Source: Breviolum minutum Mf 1.05b.01
Taxonomy: Eukaryota; Sar; Dinophyceae; Suessiales; Symbiodiniaceae
NCBI GenBank assembly: GCA_000507305.1
Contig: DF239095.1
Coordinates: 269,628 to 333,627 of the forward strand
Direction: 5' to 3'
DNA length: 64,000 nucleotides
The translations under genes were made by a program, and so were the position numbers. Below the pieces are notes generated by a model that saw only the letters and a program-made list of their open reading frames with translations, made no database searches and was not told the DNA's origin. Position 1 is the stretch's first letter. Each line of letters begins with the position of its first letter. Below, in pieces: positions 55,973 to 64,000 of this stretch.

Positions 55973-58868
55973 GGTGTTGTTTGAGGGGTGAACCTGTTTT
56001 ACATGGTGTGCTCACATGTACATGTACCCAGAAACCATGACCATGAAATTGCATCATCTTTTCAAGAAACAACTTCATAACACGTTCCTGCTCCATGTTG
56101 TCCGAGACACCAACATACGGCACTCCACGATCTTCACAAACCTTTCTCAAGCTCGAATTTTCATCACAACACACCTCAACAAAAGCAATGTCAACAGATC
56201 TTTCATCAATGACTGTGCACACCAAGCTTTCTTCTCCAACCAACACAAGCGATGAAACCGGCTGTTCTGGACCTTCGAATCCGAGAGTTGCACGATGACG
56301 CATAAAATCACGGGTGCCTAGGCACTTAGTGAATAAGTCTGAGCAATTTGACTCTCCATATCGATGTTCCAGTCGTAGGGTTCCATCTTCAATTTTCGAC
56401 TTCATCCACAACACACGGATTTCAACGTGTCTGCTTCGTCGAGGCAAATCAACTCCATGCAACAACTGTATGGCACTCATCGAATCACTTTCAAGCCATA
56501 GGTCAACAGGCTGCAATTCGTCAATCTCCCCAAGTCCAAACAAGAAGCGATACAAGAACTTTGCCATGCCAACACTGTCTTGCGCGGCAGCTTGAATCGC
56601 ATATAATTCAGCCTCACAGCTGGAAAGCGACGTACTCTGTTGTTGCTTTGCCACAGTACGCACAACAACATTTTGATATGACACCACTCCTCCAGAGATC
56701 CCTTTACGCTTATTAAATCGATACGGGGCGTGGCTGGCATCACTCAAAATATGAAGTCGACTCACAACACCTGAACGATCACCTGTCAAATCCTGACTCG
56801 TAGAAGGCAATCTCAACAACAAGTGACGATCTTCAAACAAGAAACGAAGCACGGCCTTGATAGCATTGTCAGCTCCACAAGTCGGCGACGCCTGAAGACT
56901 TCCAATCAAACTCAACCACAACTTCAAATCACAGCGAGTCTGCGACAACCAAAGGAGTTTGCCAAGAGCCTTTCTGAACTTCGAATACCCTTCAGGGGAT
57001 AACGGCTTCAAGCTCTGTTCATCCAGCTTCTCCAAATGCGATGCCACATCAGGGACAGACAATGTCCCCCTTTTGATCTGATAGTGTTCAAACGATGGGT
57101 TCAAGTAATCAGGGTCAACCGACAAGTACAAAGCACTCTCACCACTTCTCCGATGAATATTGCGACCAATGAACGTCAACGAACCGCCACCTTCAAAGCT
57201 CGGCAAAATAGATCCTGTGACCTTCGTCGGGACAACGTCACTGATGGCCTTGATCACAACTTCCTCCGATTCCTTGGTGGTAGCCACTAGTAGTATGTCA
57301 TCGACATAGACCACAAGACTGACCAAACCGACCACTCTGTTGGATTTTGTGATAGACCCTTGATAAACGCAAGGTTCTGTCTCGTCAGCCCATAAGCCGC
57401 TTCTTCTAATAGTTCCGGAAAGTAGATTCATCCAATGTAACGATGCGTCTCTCAATCCATTTAACGCCCTTTCTAGATGGAGGAATGCTGCTGAACCATC
57501 CTTTAGAGAAACACTCTGTGGCATCCTCAACACGATAACCTCCGACCTCGGCAACGGTGAATGCATGAAAGCATGACTCACATCCAACGACCTGAGTCTT
57601 GCATCGTTCACGGAGGCATAGGTGAGGATGATGTTGAGGCTCTCAACGGAAGGAGTAGGGGAGCTATATCCAAGTTGTCTGGCGGACAAAGATTTACGGA
57701 TGTCCTTCGCTACTACTCTAGCTCGGACCTTGACTTCAGATTTCTTCGCAACAACCCATCTTGCTTGAATCACACGTGCATTGGGAAACTTTTGCTTCAA
57801 AGCGTCGACCTGAGTCGAGTCAAGCAACTTCCCTGCCTTGCATTTCTCCATATTGGAGATTTCATCAACCATTCCCTCGAAACAAAGATCGACATCAACT
57901 TCGGCAAGCATGCTATCATCAACTGCTGTCGACGGCTTCCAAACAAGTACTTTGCCTCTTCCAAGTTCAACCAAACGACTCTGATGATCAACACCCGGTT
58001 CAAACTTGATCGACGACAAGCTTTCGACCAAAACTGTGGGTTTCGTGGCTGCAACTCGAAACAAGCAATGTACCTGCAACACAGTGTCAAGCGGTTCAAC
58101 AGTGTCTTCCCAAAACAAGCCCAACTGCGGATCGTTCTCAACTTCAACAACACGCTCACGCTTCACTTCCTTCTCAACGTCACCCATCTCTCCATCATGT
58201 TTCCTTTTAGTCCTCTCTTTAAATTCTTCTTCTTGAGGTATGTCAACGTCAAGAAAAATGTTTTCATCAGGACTCTCAGGAGCTATAGATGGAGATGCTT
58301 GCGAAGAGATTTCAACATCACGACCAACCCGTTCATGAGCAACAACTTCAGGCATCGGCATGTTAATTCGTCGACACTTTGCAGAATGTCTAATACCTGG
58401 TGCTACCATACCAGATTCGCATGCCGGGCAGCCTCTAGTAAAGATACGCCCAACAACAGGTGTTTCAACTTGGTCAGATGCTTTCTTCAATCTCTTAAAC
58501 TCACGACCAGTCTCATGAGTTTCAACCGTATCATTTCCAGTTTCATCACGCTTCCTACTTCCAACATCGACCTGCGCATCAAGAAGCGGGTTGCGAACAG
58601 ACTTCGGTGGCTCAAGGACAGGGGGCAAACCATCGTCATCTCGATCTGGTGGACCTTCTTCCAAAACCGGCCTGTTCCTATCATCTTCAAGGGGTACATC
58701 TCCACCATCATGCTTGAAAGGAATCAAAAACGAGTCACAAAGATCTGTCTTAAATGAGATGGGTGTCACCTCCCTAATGTTCCTAGCTGAAAACTGTGCA
58801 AGATACCTTTCACCATCAACACGAATCTTACCCTGAACAATCGGACCATGATCTATGCCAACATGCAA
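55965..58868 (-). CDS. Copia reverse transcriptase, RNase H and first part of extension
   Basis: A 967-residue open frame without an ATG at its start; it is the downstream half of the polyprotein. A polar linker of about 320 residues contains a Cys pair (GCPACESGM). The reverse transcriptase covers about residues 360-600, with DVSHAFMHSPLPRSEVIVLR and the catalytic YVDD at about 521. RNase H covers about 705-870 (LSDASHAPYRFNKRKGISGG, SCEAELYAIQAA, LESDSMSAIQLLHGVDLPRR, SDLFTKCLG). From about 890 comes an extra domain: FVEVCCDENSSLRKVCEDRG and HVHVSTPCKTGSPL. All RT and RNase H catalytic marks are present, so decay is recent here. A 398-residue open frame on the opposite strand (57561-58757) is a shadow. 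Confidence 0.9.
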   Translation of the reverse strand: MHVGIDHGPIVQGKIRVDGERYLAQFSARNIREVTPISFKTDLCDSFLIPFKHDGGDVPLEDDRNRPVLEEGPPDRDDDGLPPVLEPPKSVRNPLLDAQVDVGSRKRDETGNDTVETHETGREFKRLKKASDQVETPVVGRIFTRGCPACESGMVAPGIRHSAKCRRINMPMPEVVAHERVGRDVEISSQASPSIAPESPDENIFLDVDIPQEEEFKERTKRKHDGEMGDVEKEVKRERVVEVENDPQLGLFWEDTVEPLDTVLQVHCLFRVAATKPTVLVESLSSIKFEPGVDHQSRLVELGRGKVLVWKPSTAVDDSMLAEVDVDLCFEGMVDEISNMEKCKAGKLLDSTQVDALKQKFPNARVIQARWVVAKKSEVKVRARVVAKDIRKSLSARQLGYSSPTPSVESLNIILTYASVNDARLRSLDVSHAFMHSPLPRSEVIVLRMPQSVSLKDGSAAFLHLERALNGLRDASLHWMNLLSGTIRRSGLWADETEPCVYQGSITKSNRVVGLVSLVVYVDDILLVATTKESEEVVIKAISDVVPTKVTGSILPSFEGGGSLTFIGRNIHRRSGESALYLSVDPDYLNPSFEHYQIKRGTLSVPDVASHLEKLDEQSLKPLSPEGYSKFRKALGKLLWLSQTRCDLKLWLSLIGSLQASPTCGADNAIKAVLRFLFEDRHLLLRLPSTSQDLTGDRSGVVSRLHILSDASHAPYRFNKRKGISGGVVSYQNVVVRTVAKQQQSTSLSSCEAELYAIQAAAQDSVGMAKFLYRFLFGLGEIDELQPVDLWLESDSMSAIQLLHGVDLPRRSRHVEIRVLWMKSKIEDGTLRLEHRYGESNCSDLFTKCLGTRDFMRHRATLGFEGPEQPVSSLVLVGEESLVCTVIDERSVDIAFVEVCCDENSSLRKVCEDRGVPYVGVSDNMEQERVMKLFLEKMMQFHGHGFWVHVHVSTPCKTGSPLKQHLE

Positions 58869-61162
58869 AAATGCAGGTTCAATGGACCTTGTTTCGTTGG
58901 GGTTCTTTGTTTCAGGCTACGTGGGATTTCAGCTAGAATCGTTGAACCAAACAATGCAGTAACAGGCTTACTGAGTCTACGTTCAGTAATCATTTCAAGT
59001 GGAGAAAAATCCGAATCTCGACTTTTACTAAAGTGGTTGTGAGATAACGCTAAATACGTTAGAGCTTCTTGAAGGTGTTCATACTCAAACCTCACATCCC
59101 ATCCACTTTGGTTAAGGTCGGCACGGAGGATTGCAAGAGTCTCACGGAGTCTTCTCACAGTCCTTTCAGCCCCACCTATCGATTGATGCTGCTGGTTTCG
59201 AGACTTGCGAACGTGAAATGTGAACTTCTTTGAAGACGATGAAATCAAAGATCGCACATATTGTTCCGCATCTGTATGCAATATGATACTACATGACTGA
59301 GATTCGAGACCAAAATGCTGAAGCCATTTTTCAACTAAGCCTTTTGCCTTGCTAGGGTCATCACCAACCACGACATAGCCAACTGCTCCTGAAAGAAGTT
59401 CGGTGAGAACCAGCACACGAATAGCTCCTGACTGTTCAATTTCTGAAATCTCACCTTCTTGCGACAAAAACCCGAAGTCTGCTTGAACCTCTGTTTCTAT
59501 AACATCGCTATTCCTTCTTCTATGGGCAAACGTGGTTCTTCCCCTAGAACATTCAAGACAGTGAGGATTACGTGGGGTGTGTCCTTGACTCCTATGCTGT
59601 TCGAGCTCAACCTTGGCAGCTTTCGACAACGGACACACCGGGCCTTCACCATCAACGGAACACGACAAGTCAACCGACTCATGTTTACCATCAATTCCAG
59701 CATGTGGATGCAAGCGAACCCAAGGACAACCGGCGAACATGACAATTTCATGCGAATGGAGACCTGTGTCTTCATGTACCAACATTGCAGAACCATTCTT
59801 CTGCGTGAATGTCCATCCACTTTGAGTCAGAGATGTTGTTGAAAGAATGTTGTGACGAGTGTCACCAACCAATGCCGTTAATCTAGCCTTCTTCCAAACA
59901 TCCTTATTCTCATCATGATTCCACAAGCACATGAAAACCGACAGTTCAACACGCCCAAGCATAGAAACACCAGTACCATTTGCAGCTGTGAACTTCAAAT
60001 CATCGGCAGTCCCAACTGTCTCAGCTGCATACGGCACAACACAATGCTTCGCAAGAACGGTCACTGCAGCTCCTGAATCAAGAAGCCACCATCCAATGTC
60101 CTCACCTGCACTCAGTTCCGACAACAAGGGAGACAACACCTGTCCATATCGCTGCAACTGACTACCAACCGACACTGTGTCACATTCGTTCAGGAAAGTG
60201 TCATGTGCAAAGCAAACTCTTCTGACTCGGAAAGGTTCTTCAACAACAAGTCCATGAAAAAATCCTTCTTTTGACACATCACCTACAACACCGTTACTTA
60301 ACCCACGCTGTCCGGAGACAGGAATGACTGGTCCCAAACACTCATGTTGCTTTTCGTCCAAAACACACACCACGTCCTGTCCTCGAACCTTCTCTTCCGA
60401 CCAACGACCAAACGGCTGCGGACGACCAAAAGGCTGCGGGAATGACATGGAGTTTGAACCCAGCACACAACTTGCATGAAAACCACCTTTCCTGTTCTCG
60501 AAAACATCAGGTTCAAGCTCAAGTGTTGAAAAACATGTCATTTCTTCGTGTGAAAACTCAGCAAAAACCGGACTCAAAATCAAACTTCCTACTGGCTTTT
60601 CTTCCTTTGGTTTCTCTTCCTTGGCTTTACTGGAATCCAAATCAAACTTAACACTGGAGACCGGAGCCTCATGCTGTTCCCAAGTGTCACTTGTCCAACC
60701 TTCATTCCAAGATTCATCTTGCCAATCAGAGTCATACCAACCATAAACTTGGTCAACAGAGCCATCATAGGAGTAAGATCCCCAATCCTGTTCATACCAC
60801 CACCAATCATCATGTGATGCATCATGAACTTCATTAAGTTTGCCTTTCCGTGCAAAGCCTTTTCCTTTCTTTCCCTTACTTTTGCCCTTACTCTTTCCTT
60901 TGGGTTCATCTTTGGGGGTTCCACTAACACCTTTGCCAGGACAATTCGCAGCAATATGGCCTGACCCATTACATTTAAAACAGCCAATCTTACTAAGGTC
61001 CACACTGCAATCTGAGGTTCGGTGACGTTTCGACCCACATTTAGAACACTTTGACAAATCTGAAACTGAATACACTGACTGTTCCCAAGAATCTTCACCA
61101 CTAATGTCACACCTCTCTGTGTTCCAACCATCATCTCGCCACTGAGTCTCCAACTGCGACAC
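58853..61162 (-). CDS. Copia nucleocapsid, protease and integrase
   Basis: A 769-residue frame. Near the start are two CCHC knuckles, CSKCGSKRHRTSDC and CFKCNGSGHIAANC, then a lysine/glycine-rich linker. The aspartic protease mark LLDSGAAVTVL is at about residue 358, followed by HNILSTTSLTQSGW. A pre-integrase HHCC zinc site includes HRSQGHTPRNPHCLECSRGR. The integrase catalytic triad is D in VQADFGF (about 560), D in LHTDAEQYV (about 630) and E in GGAERTVRRLRE (about 664). The frame ends with TAG at 58853-58855, short of the integrase-to-RT linker, which continues one base out of register. It is in frame with the gag segment above, separated only by the TGA at 61217. Confidence 0.9.
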   Translation of the reverse strand: MSQLETQWRDDGWNTERCDISGEDSWEQSVYSVSDLSKCSKCGSKRHRTSDCSVDLSKIGCFKCNGSGHIAANCPGKGVSGTPKDEPKGKSKGKSKGKKGKGFARKGKLNEVHDASHDDWWWYEQDWGSYSYDGSVDQVYGWYDSDWQDESWNEGWTSDTWEQHEAPVSSVKFDLDSSKAKEEKPKEEKPVGSLILSPVFAEFSHEEMTCFSTLELEPDVFENRKGGFHASCVLGSNSMSFPQPFGRPQPFGRWSEEKVRGQDVVCVLDEKQHECLGPVIPVSGQRGLSNGVVGDVSKEGFFHGLVVEEPFRVRRVCFAHDTFLNECDTVSVGSQLQRYGQVLSPLLSELSAGEDIGWWLLDSGAAVTVLAKHCVVPYAAETVGTADDLKFTAANGTGVSMLGRVELSVFMCLWNHDENKDVWKKARLTALVGDTRHNILSTTSLTQSGWTFTQKNGSAMLVHEDTGLHSHEIVMFAGCPWVRLHPHAGIDGKHESVDLSCSVDGEGPVCPLSKAAKVELEQHRSQGHTPRNPHCLECSRGRTTFAHRRRNSDVIETEVQADFGFLSQEGEISEIEQSGAIRVLVLTELLSGAVGYVVVGDDPSKAKGLVEKWLQHFGLESQSCSIILHTDAEQYVRSLISSSSKKFTFHVRKSRNQQHQSIGGAERTVRRLRETLAILRADLNQSGWDVRFEYEHLQEALTYLALSHNHFSKSRDSDFSPLEMITERRLSKPVTALFGSTILAEIPRSLKQRTPTKQGPLNLHFCMLA

Positions 61163-61931
61163 CGTCTTCTTTGAACCAATCGCTTGAGAATCCTGAAATA
61201 ACCGCTGCTGCTCCCATCAACGTGCGGCCGATCTGTATGATGCGAAATTCTCTCCTGAAGAGTGATGAAGACAGTAGTCACGGACTGAAATTCGCAAACT
61301 CTTCAGCAGCATAAGCAACATATCGGCTTCTGGAAGTGAAAGTCCTGTACTATCCACATGTGACGGCAAAGTGGCAATAAGCTTGGAGTAACGGGAGCAT
61401 TCGAAATCCATTCTCCTAATAGTATCTGAAACTATGGACCTTGGACTTGTCTCTGAGCTACTCAACGTGAACGACTTCGATGCAAGACTAGCCCTAACCG
61501 TCAACGCTTCAGCTCTAGATCTCAAACTCAACTCAAGTGTTAGTTGTCTTACCAGTTCGTATCCATTTGCATTGGCTTCACCTGCATGCATACCACTAGA
61601 TCTAAAACTCTGCAAGGACATACCTTCTCCAAACACCGAAATCAACATGTTTGTCCTAGGATGATTGGAACACTCTGCTTTCAAGATAGTAAAAAGTCTG
61701 GAACTTCGGGCTCTTCTGAGGCTTCGACAGGACATCCCATTGCATTGAGTCTGACCAACCTGTCGTCTGCTCTATGTCGTTTGGAAAGATCTCAGATGCT
61801 TGCGCCGCCTATGCTATCAGTTGACTTATGTAATCGGACCATCCTAAGATTTCAGCTTCACGATTTTTCCATTCAGAAATTCTCTGTACTGGTGCAGGTG
61901 TGAGATCCATCACCAAACAAAGTTTCTCCAT
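61163..61931 (-). pseudogene. Copia gag, interrupted
   Basis: Best start is the ATG at 61931 (MEKLCLVMDLTPAPVQRISE, then WKNREAEILGWSDYISQLIA). A TAG at 61809-61811 replaces a probable Trp codon; the frame then continues to about 61715 and shifts by one base into the open frame 61217-61735 (SRLFTILKAECSNHPRTNML, GYELVRQLTLELSLRSRAEA, SLPEADMLLMLLKSLRISVR). A TGA at 61217-61219 interrupts the segment ASYRSAAR/WEQQRLF. TGA there is the expected product of C-to-T change in a CGA arginine codon. The pattern fits the Gag head of dinoflagellate copia elements. Confidence 0.7.
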
Positions 61932-63270
61932 TCTCATCCGCCACAAAAGGCACTCCGCTGTTTCTTGCAACATCACTCAAAAACTCAGAAGCCATTCTCT
62001 CTTAATTACCCTCTCATTCATTTTTTTTTCCTGCATTGCCGTGCGCGCTCGAAGCTCAGATTTGTCTTTAGATTCCCACTTATTGGAGAAAAGGTGAAAA
62101 GGAAAGCAAGGTGTCGATGGAAACCAACAAACAAAACAAACAAAATACAGCAACCAAACACAAACAAAAAGACAACGATTCCAGACACCCAGCAAAAGAA
62201 AGTGAAACACCACGCTTTCGAAAGTATCTCCTTGTCTCTTAGTGCTGCACTACGACGAAATAGCAATATCACTCATAGTCATTCCAGTCATTCCACCTGT
62301 TCCAAAGACATAATTTATCATGTGACGATGACACCAGTCGAATTGAGCCACTTTACAAGGAAGTAGTATATGCCACTTATAGGTACCACGTGAAAAGACA
62401 TCGTGCCATGAGCAACACTCTGGATAGTTCTACCAGTGGCAAAGCAGCCTTGTATACAGACAGCTGTGGAAACCAAACCATCATCAAGGTTCCCTAGTCA
62501 AAAGGATGGCCCTGCATCTTGGTCGTTTCCACTGCCGCACGGCGTGTTGTGGCTGTCTAGAGTGTCGCAATTTTATCAGGCACTCACCAAATAGCACTGC
62601 TCCAAAATAAATGTATGCACAACTAACTCGTGTCAACATAGCTCACATCTTGCCGCACACTCACTTAGTCCAGATGACTCAAAGGAGAGATGGAAGAAGC
62701 TCCTTCCTCGTCACTGTGGCCTAGTAATAGACCACAGCAAAGATAAAAGAGTTCTTCTTACCAACTATTGAAAAATTGGAAATTCACCTTCCACCACATT
62801 TAGGCGCCTATTGTCCGTCAGAGTGGGTTGGTTCACCCACGTGGTTCAGATGAAGCTGCACAAGGTATGGACCCGACACTGACAGGTCCAGTAGATTACT
62901 TGTGGGGTAAAGATGTCTGTGGCTCGCCCAATGAGGTGATGTAGGTTAGTTATCTCTGACACGAGGGCCTGAGAGTCTGAGACGAGCAGCTGACGCCAGC
63001 ACCATCCTCTTGTCCGTGCATATCATGCCTCCAAGCAGGAACTGCCATATTCAAGCGCACATTGCCTTCACTGCCTCATTACAGTCTGTGGTACTAGAAG
63101 GTCAAGAGAATAGCACCAGGTTGCAGTTAGTTCGCAACCGGGTAATGTTGCCCTTGTCGTGGTCGTTGGCCACTTTGTGACCTCTGAGCTTCTTAATTGC
63201 ATGCAGCAGAGAATGTTAGGATGTCCGCTGATGACCTACCATTGACCATTACCATCAATCCATCACTTCT
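61932..63270. other. Stretch upstream of the copia element, unassigned
   Basis: This should contain the 5' LTR of the copia element if it survives, but I found no segment repeated on the other side. It holds a CAAA-rich tract at about 62120-62180. Nothing else is supported. Confidence 0.4.
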
Positions 63271-63756
63271 TCAATGCGATTTCTGTGCTAGATCCTGTAC
63301 TACCGAGTGCATGTATGGGGCTTTGTCACCAAGAACATCCTGGATTGCAGCTTCCACAGCAAAGACTAGCAAGAGCTCTCTCAATAGTGTTCCACGTTGG
63401 GAGGTCTCCAGAACACGAAGAAGGTCAGGGTATTGAGTTGACTCTGATGGCCAACCTGCTAGCACCTTAATATGGCACCATCGATGGCCATCTGGCAGCT
63501 GTGCAGTTGTAATCCATCCAGTATGTCGCCAAATTGCAAGACCTGAGGTGCAGCACAGCTCAGCTGGCCAACTAGCACAGTAAGGACAACAGCTCCTTCC
63601 ACCATTGAGATTCCTCCACGGGTTCCTTGCTACTAGCTCGCCCCGGTTGACTGCTTTTTTTAAGCCTCTGTCACCGACAAAGCTCCCTGTTAGCTGCCCG
63701 TTCTTTCCTATTCTCACCTTGCACCAATTTTGGACCCACCGACTTTTACCACCCAC
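63271..63756 (-). CDS. Hypothetical protein, weak
   Basis: A 161-residue minus-strand frame with balanced composition, including GRSCCPYCASWPAELCC and a helical tail (LLRELLLVFAVEAAIQDVLG). No family recognised, no supporting context, and no clear start or splice signals. It could be a chance frame. Confidence 0.25.
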   Translation of the reverse strand: MGGKSRWVQNWCKVRIGKNGQLTGSFVGDRGLKKAVNRGELVARNPWRNLNGGRSCCPYCASWPAELCCTSGLAIWRHTGWITTAQLPDGHRWCHIKVLAGWPSESTQYPDLLRVLETSQRGTLLRELLLVFAVEAAIQDVLGDKAPYMHSVVQDLAQKSH

Positions 63757-64000
63757 GGCGTTGTCTAATTCGTTTTTTTTAATTTGTTTGTTTACAATTT
63801 TTGGCCTGAACCAATTTTGATGTTCTGCTTGCTTCTAATCAGTTACGTCCAATTTCGGATTATGATATGCTGACTGTAGGGCGTTTTGGCCGGGACCTTC
63901 TTCGTATGAAGATCGCACCTCAGCAGCGCGGAGCAAACAAAAAAAAAGGGGAAGCTGGGAGTGAGCGGAGGTGTTAATTAATTAGCTCCCCTTCAGGAAG
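63757..64000. other. Window end, nothing recognised
   Basis: Short T-rich stretch followed by mixed sequence; no feature supported. Confidence 0.4.

Larger units (their letters stand above)
55409..61931 (-). mobile_element. Ty1/copia retrotransposon, decayed, with C-terminal extension
   Basis: Minus-strand order gag, zinc knuckles, protease, integrase, reverse transcriptase, RNase H is the copia order, followed by about 250 residues of extra sequence. At least five lesions interrupt it: TAG at 61809-61811, a frame change at about 61700-61735, TGA at 61217-61219, a -1 shift at about 58853-58917 and a +1 shift at about 55965-55990. I could not find long terminal repeats or a primer-binding site on either side, so the LTRs are diverged, lost, or separated by the adjoining 19-kb insertion. 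Confidence 0.88.

Noticed and set aside
57561-58757. A 398-residue open frame on the plus strand
   Set aside because: It is the exact antisense of the copia reverse-transcriptase linker region and has no motif of its own.
54600-63000. Long terminal repeats of the copia element
   Set aside because: I compared the flanks by eye and found no direct repeat with TG…CA ends. They may be too diverged for eye detection or lie beyond the 19-kb insertion, so none is reported.

Overview
The window reads as nuclear DNA of a dinoflagellate, most likely a coral-symbiont type (family Symbiodiniaceae). Grounds: a leucine-rich-repeat protein of the BspA type fused to a ubiquitin-like head; a Ty1/copia element of the kind that fills these genomes; a DUF7869-like protein; TTTAGGG telomere-type motifs; a probable GA-AG intron; and nearly all convincing coding sequence on one strand (minus). 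Single N bases at 3649, 33387 and 54933 mark assembly joins or uncertain bases. All exon borders were read by eye.

1-31.9 kb: a repeat-rich region holding one intronless BspA-like LRR gene (3.08-4.48 kb), exons of a membrane protein (10.8-13.1 kb), a glycosyltransferase-like gene with long introns (15.3-17.6 kb) and scattered candidate exons, all minus strand. At least four families of short hairpin elements (MITEs, about 95-110 bp) lie in the gaps and introns.

32.1-33.9 kb: an AT-rich island with decayed DNA-virus-like reading frames on the minus strand (the C-terminal tail of a family B DNA polymerase, a possible primase/helicase tail, a zinc-finger protein). It looks like a fossil of a Polinton-like or related DNA virus. 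34.8-35.9 kb: a frame-broken, retroelement Gag-like protein.

36,263-55,352: the main finding. A 19.1-kb block is bounded by inverted repeats of about 210 bp, nearly identical, starting AAGGCTTGTTCC and flanked by the direct repeat ACTG. Weaker homologous blocks continue inward in the same order on both sides. Inside, all on the minus strand, are six intron-rich genes or gene fragments with short introns (about 60-170 nt). One encodes a DUF7869-like protein with an RNase H/DDE-like set of acidic motifs; others carry lysine-rich or CxxC segments. None of the MITE families seen to the left was found inside. I interpret this as a giant cut-and-paste DNA transposon that carries cargo genes.

55.4-61.9 kb: a decayed Ty1/copia retrotransposon (minus strand: gag, zinc knuckles, protease, integrase, reverse transcriptase, RNase H) with an unusual C-terminal extension resembling a Rossmann or cytosine-methyltransferase fold. 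It starts 57 bp outside the right end of the 19-kb block. 61.9-64 kb: mostly unassigned, with one weak reading frame.
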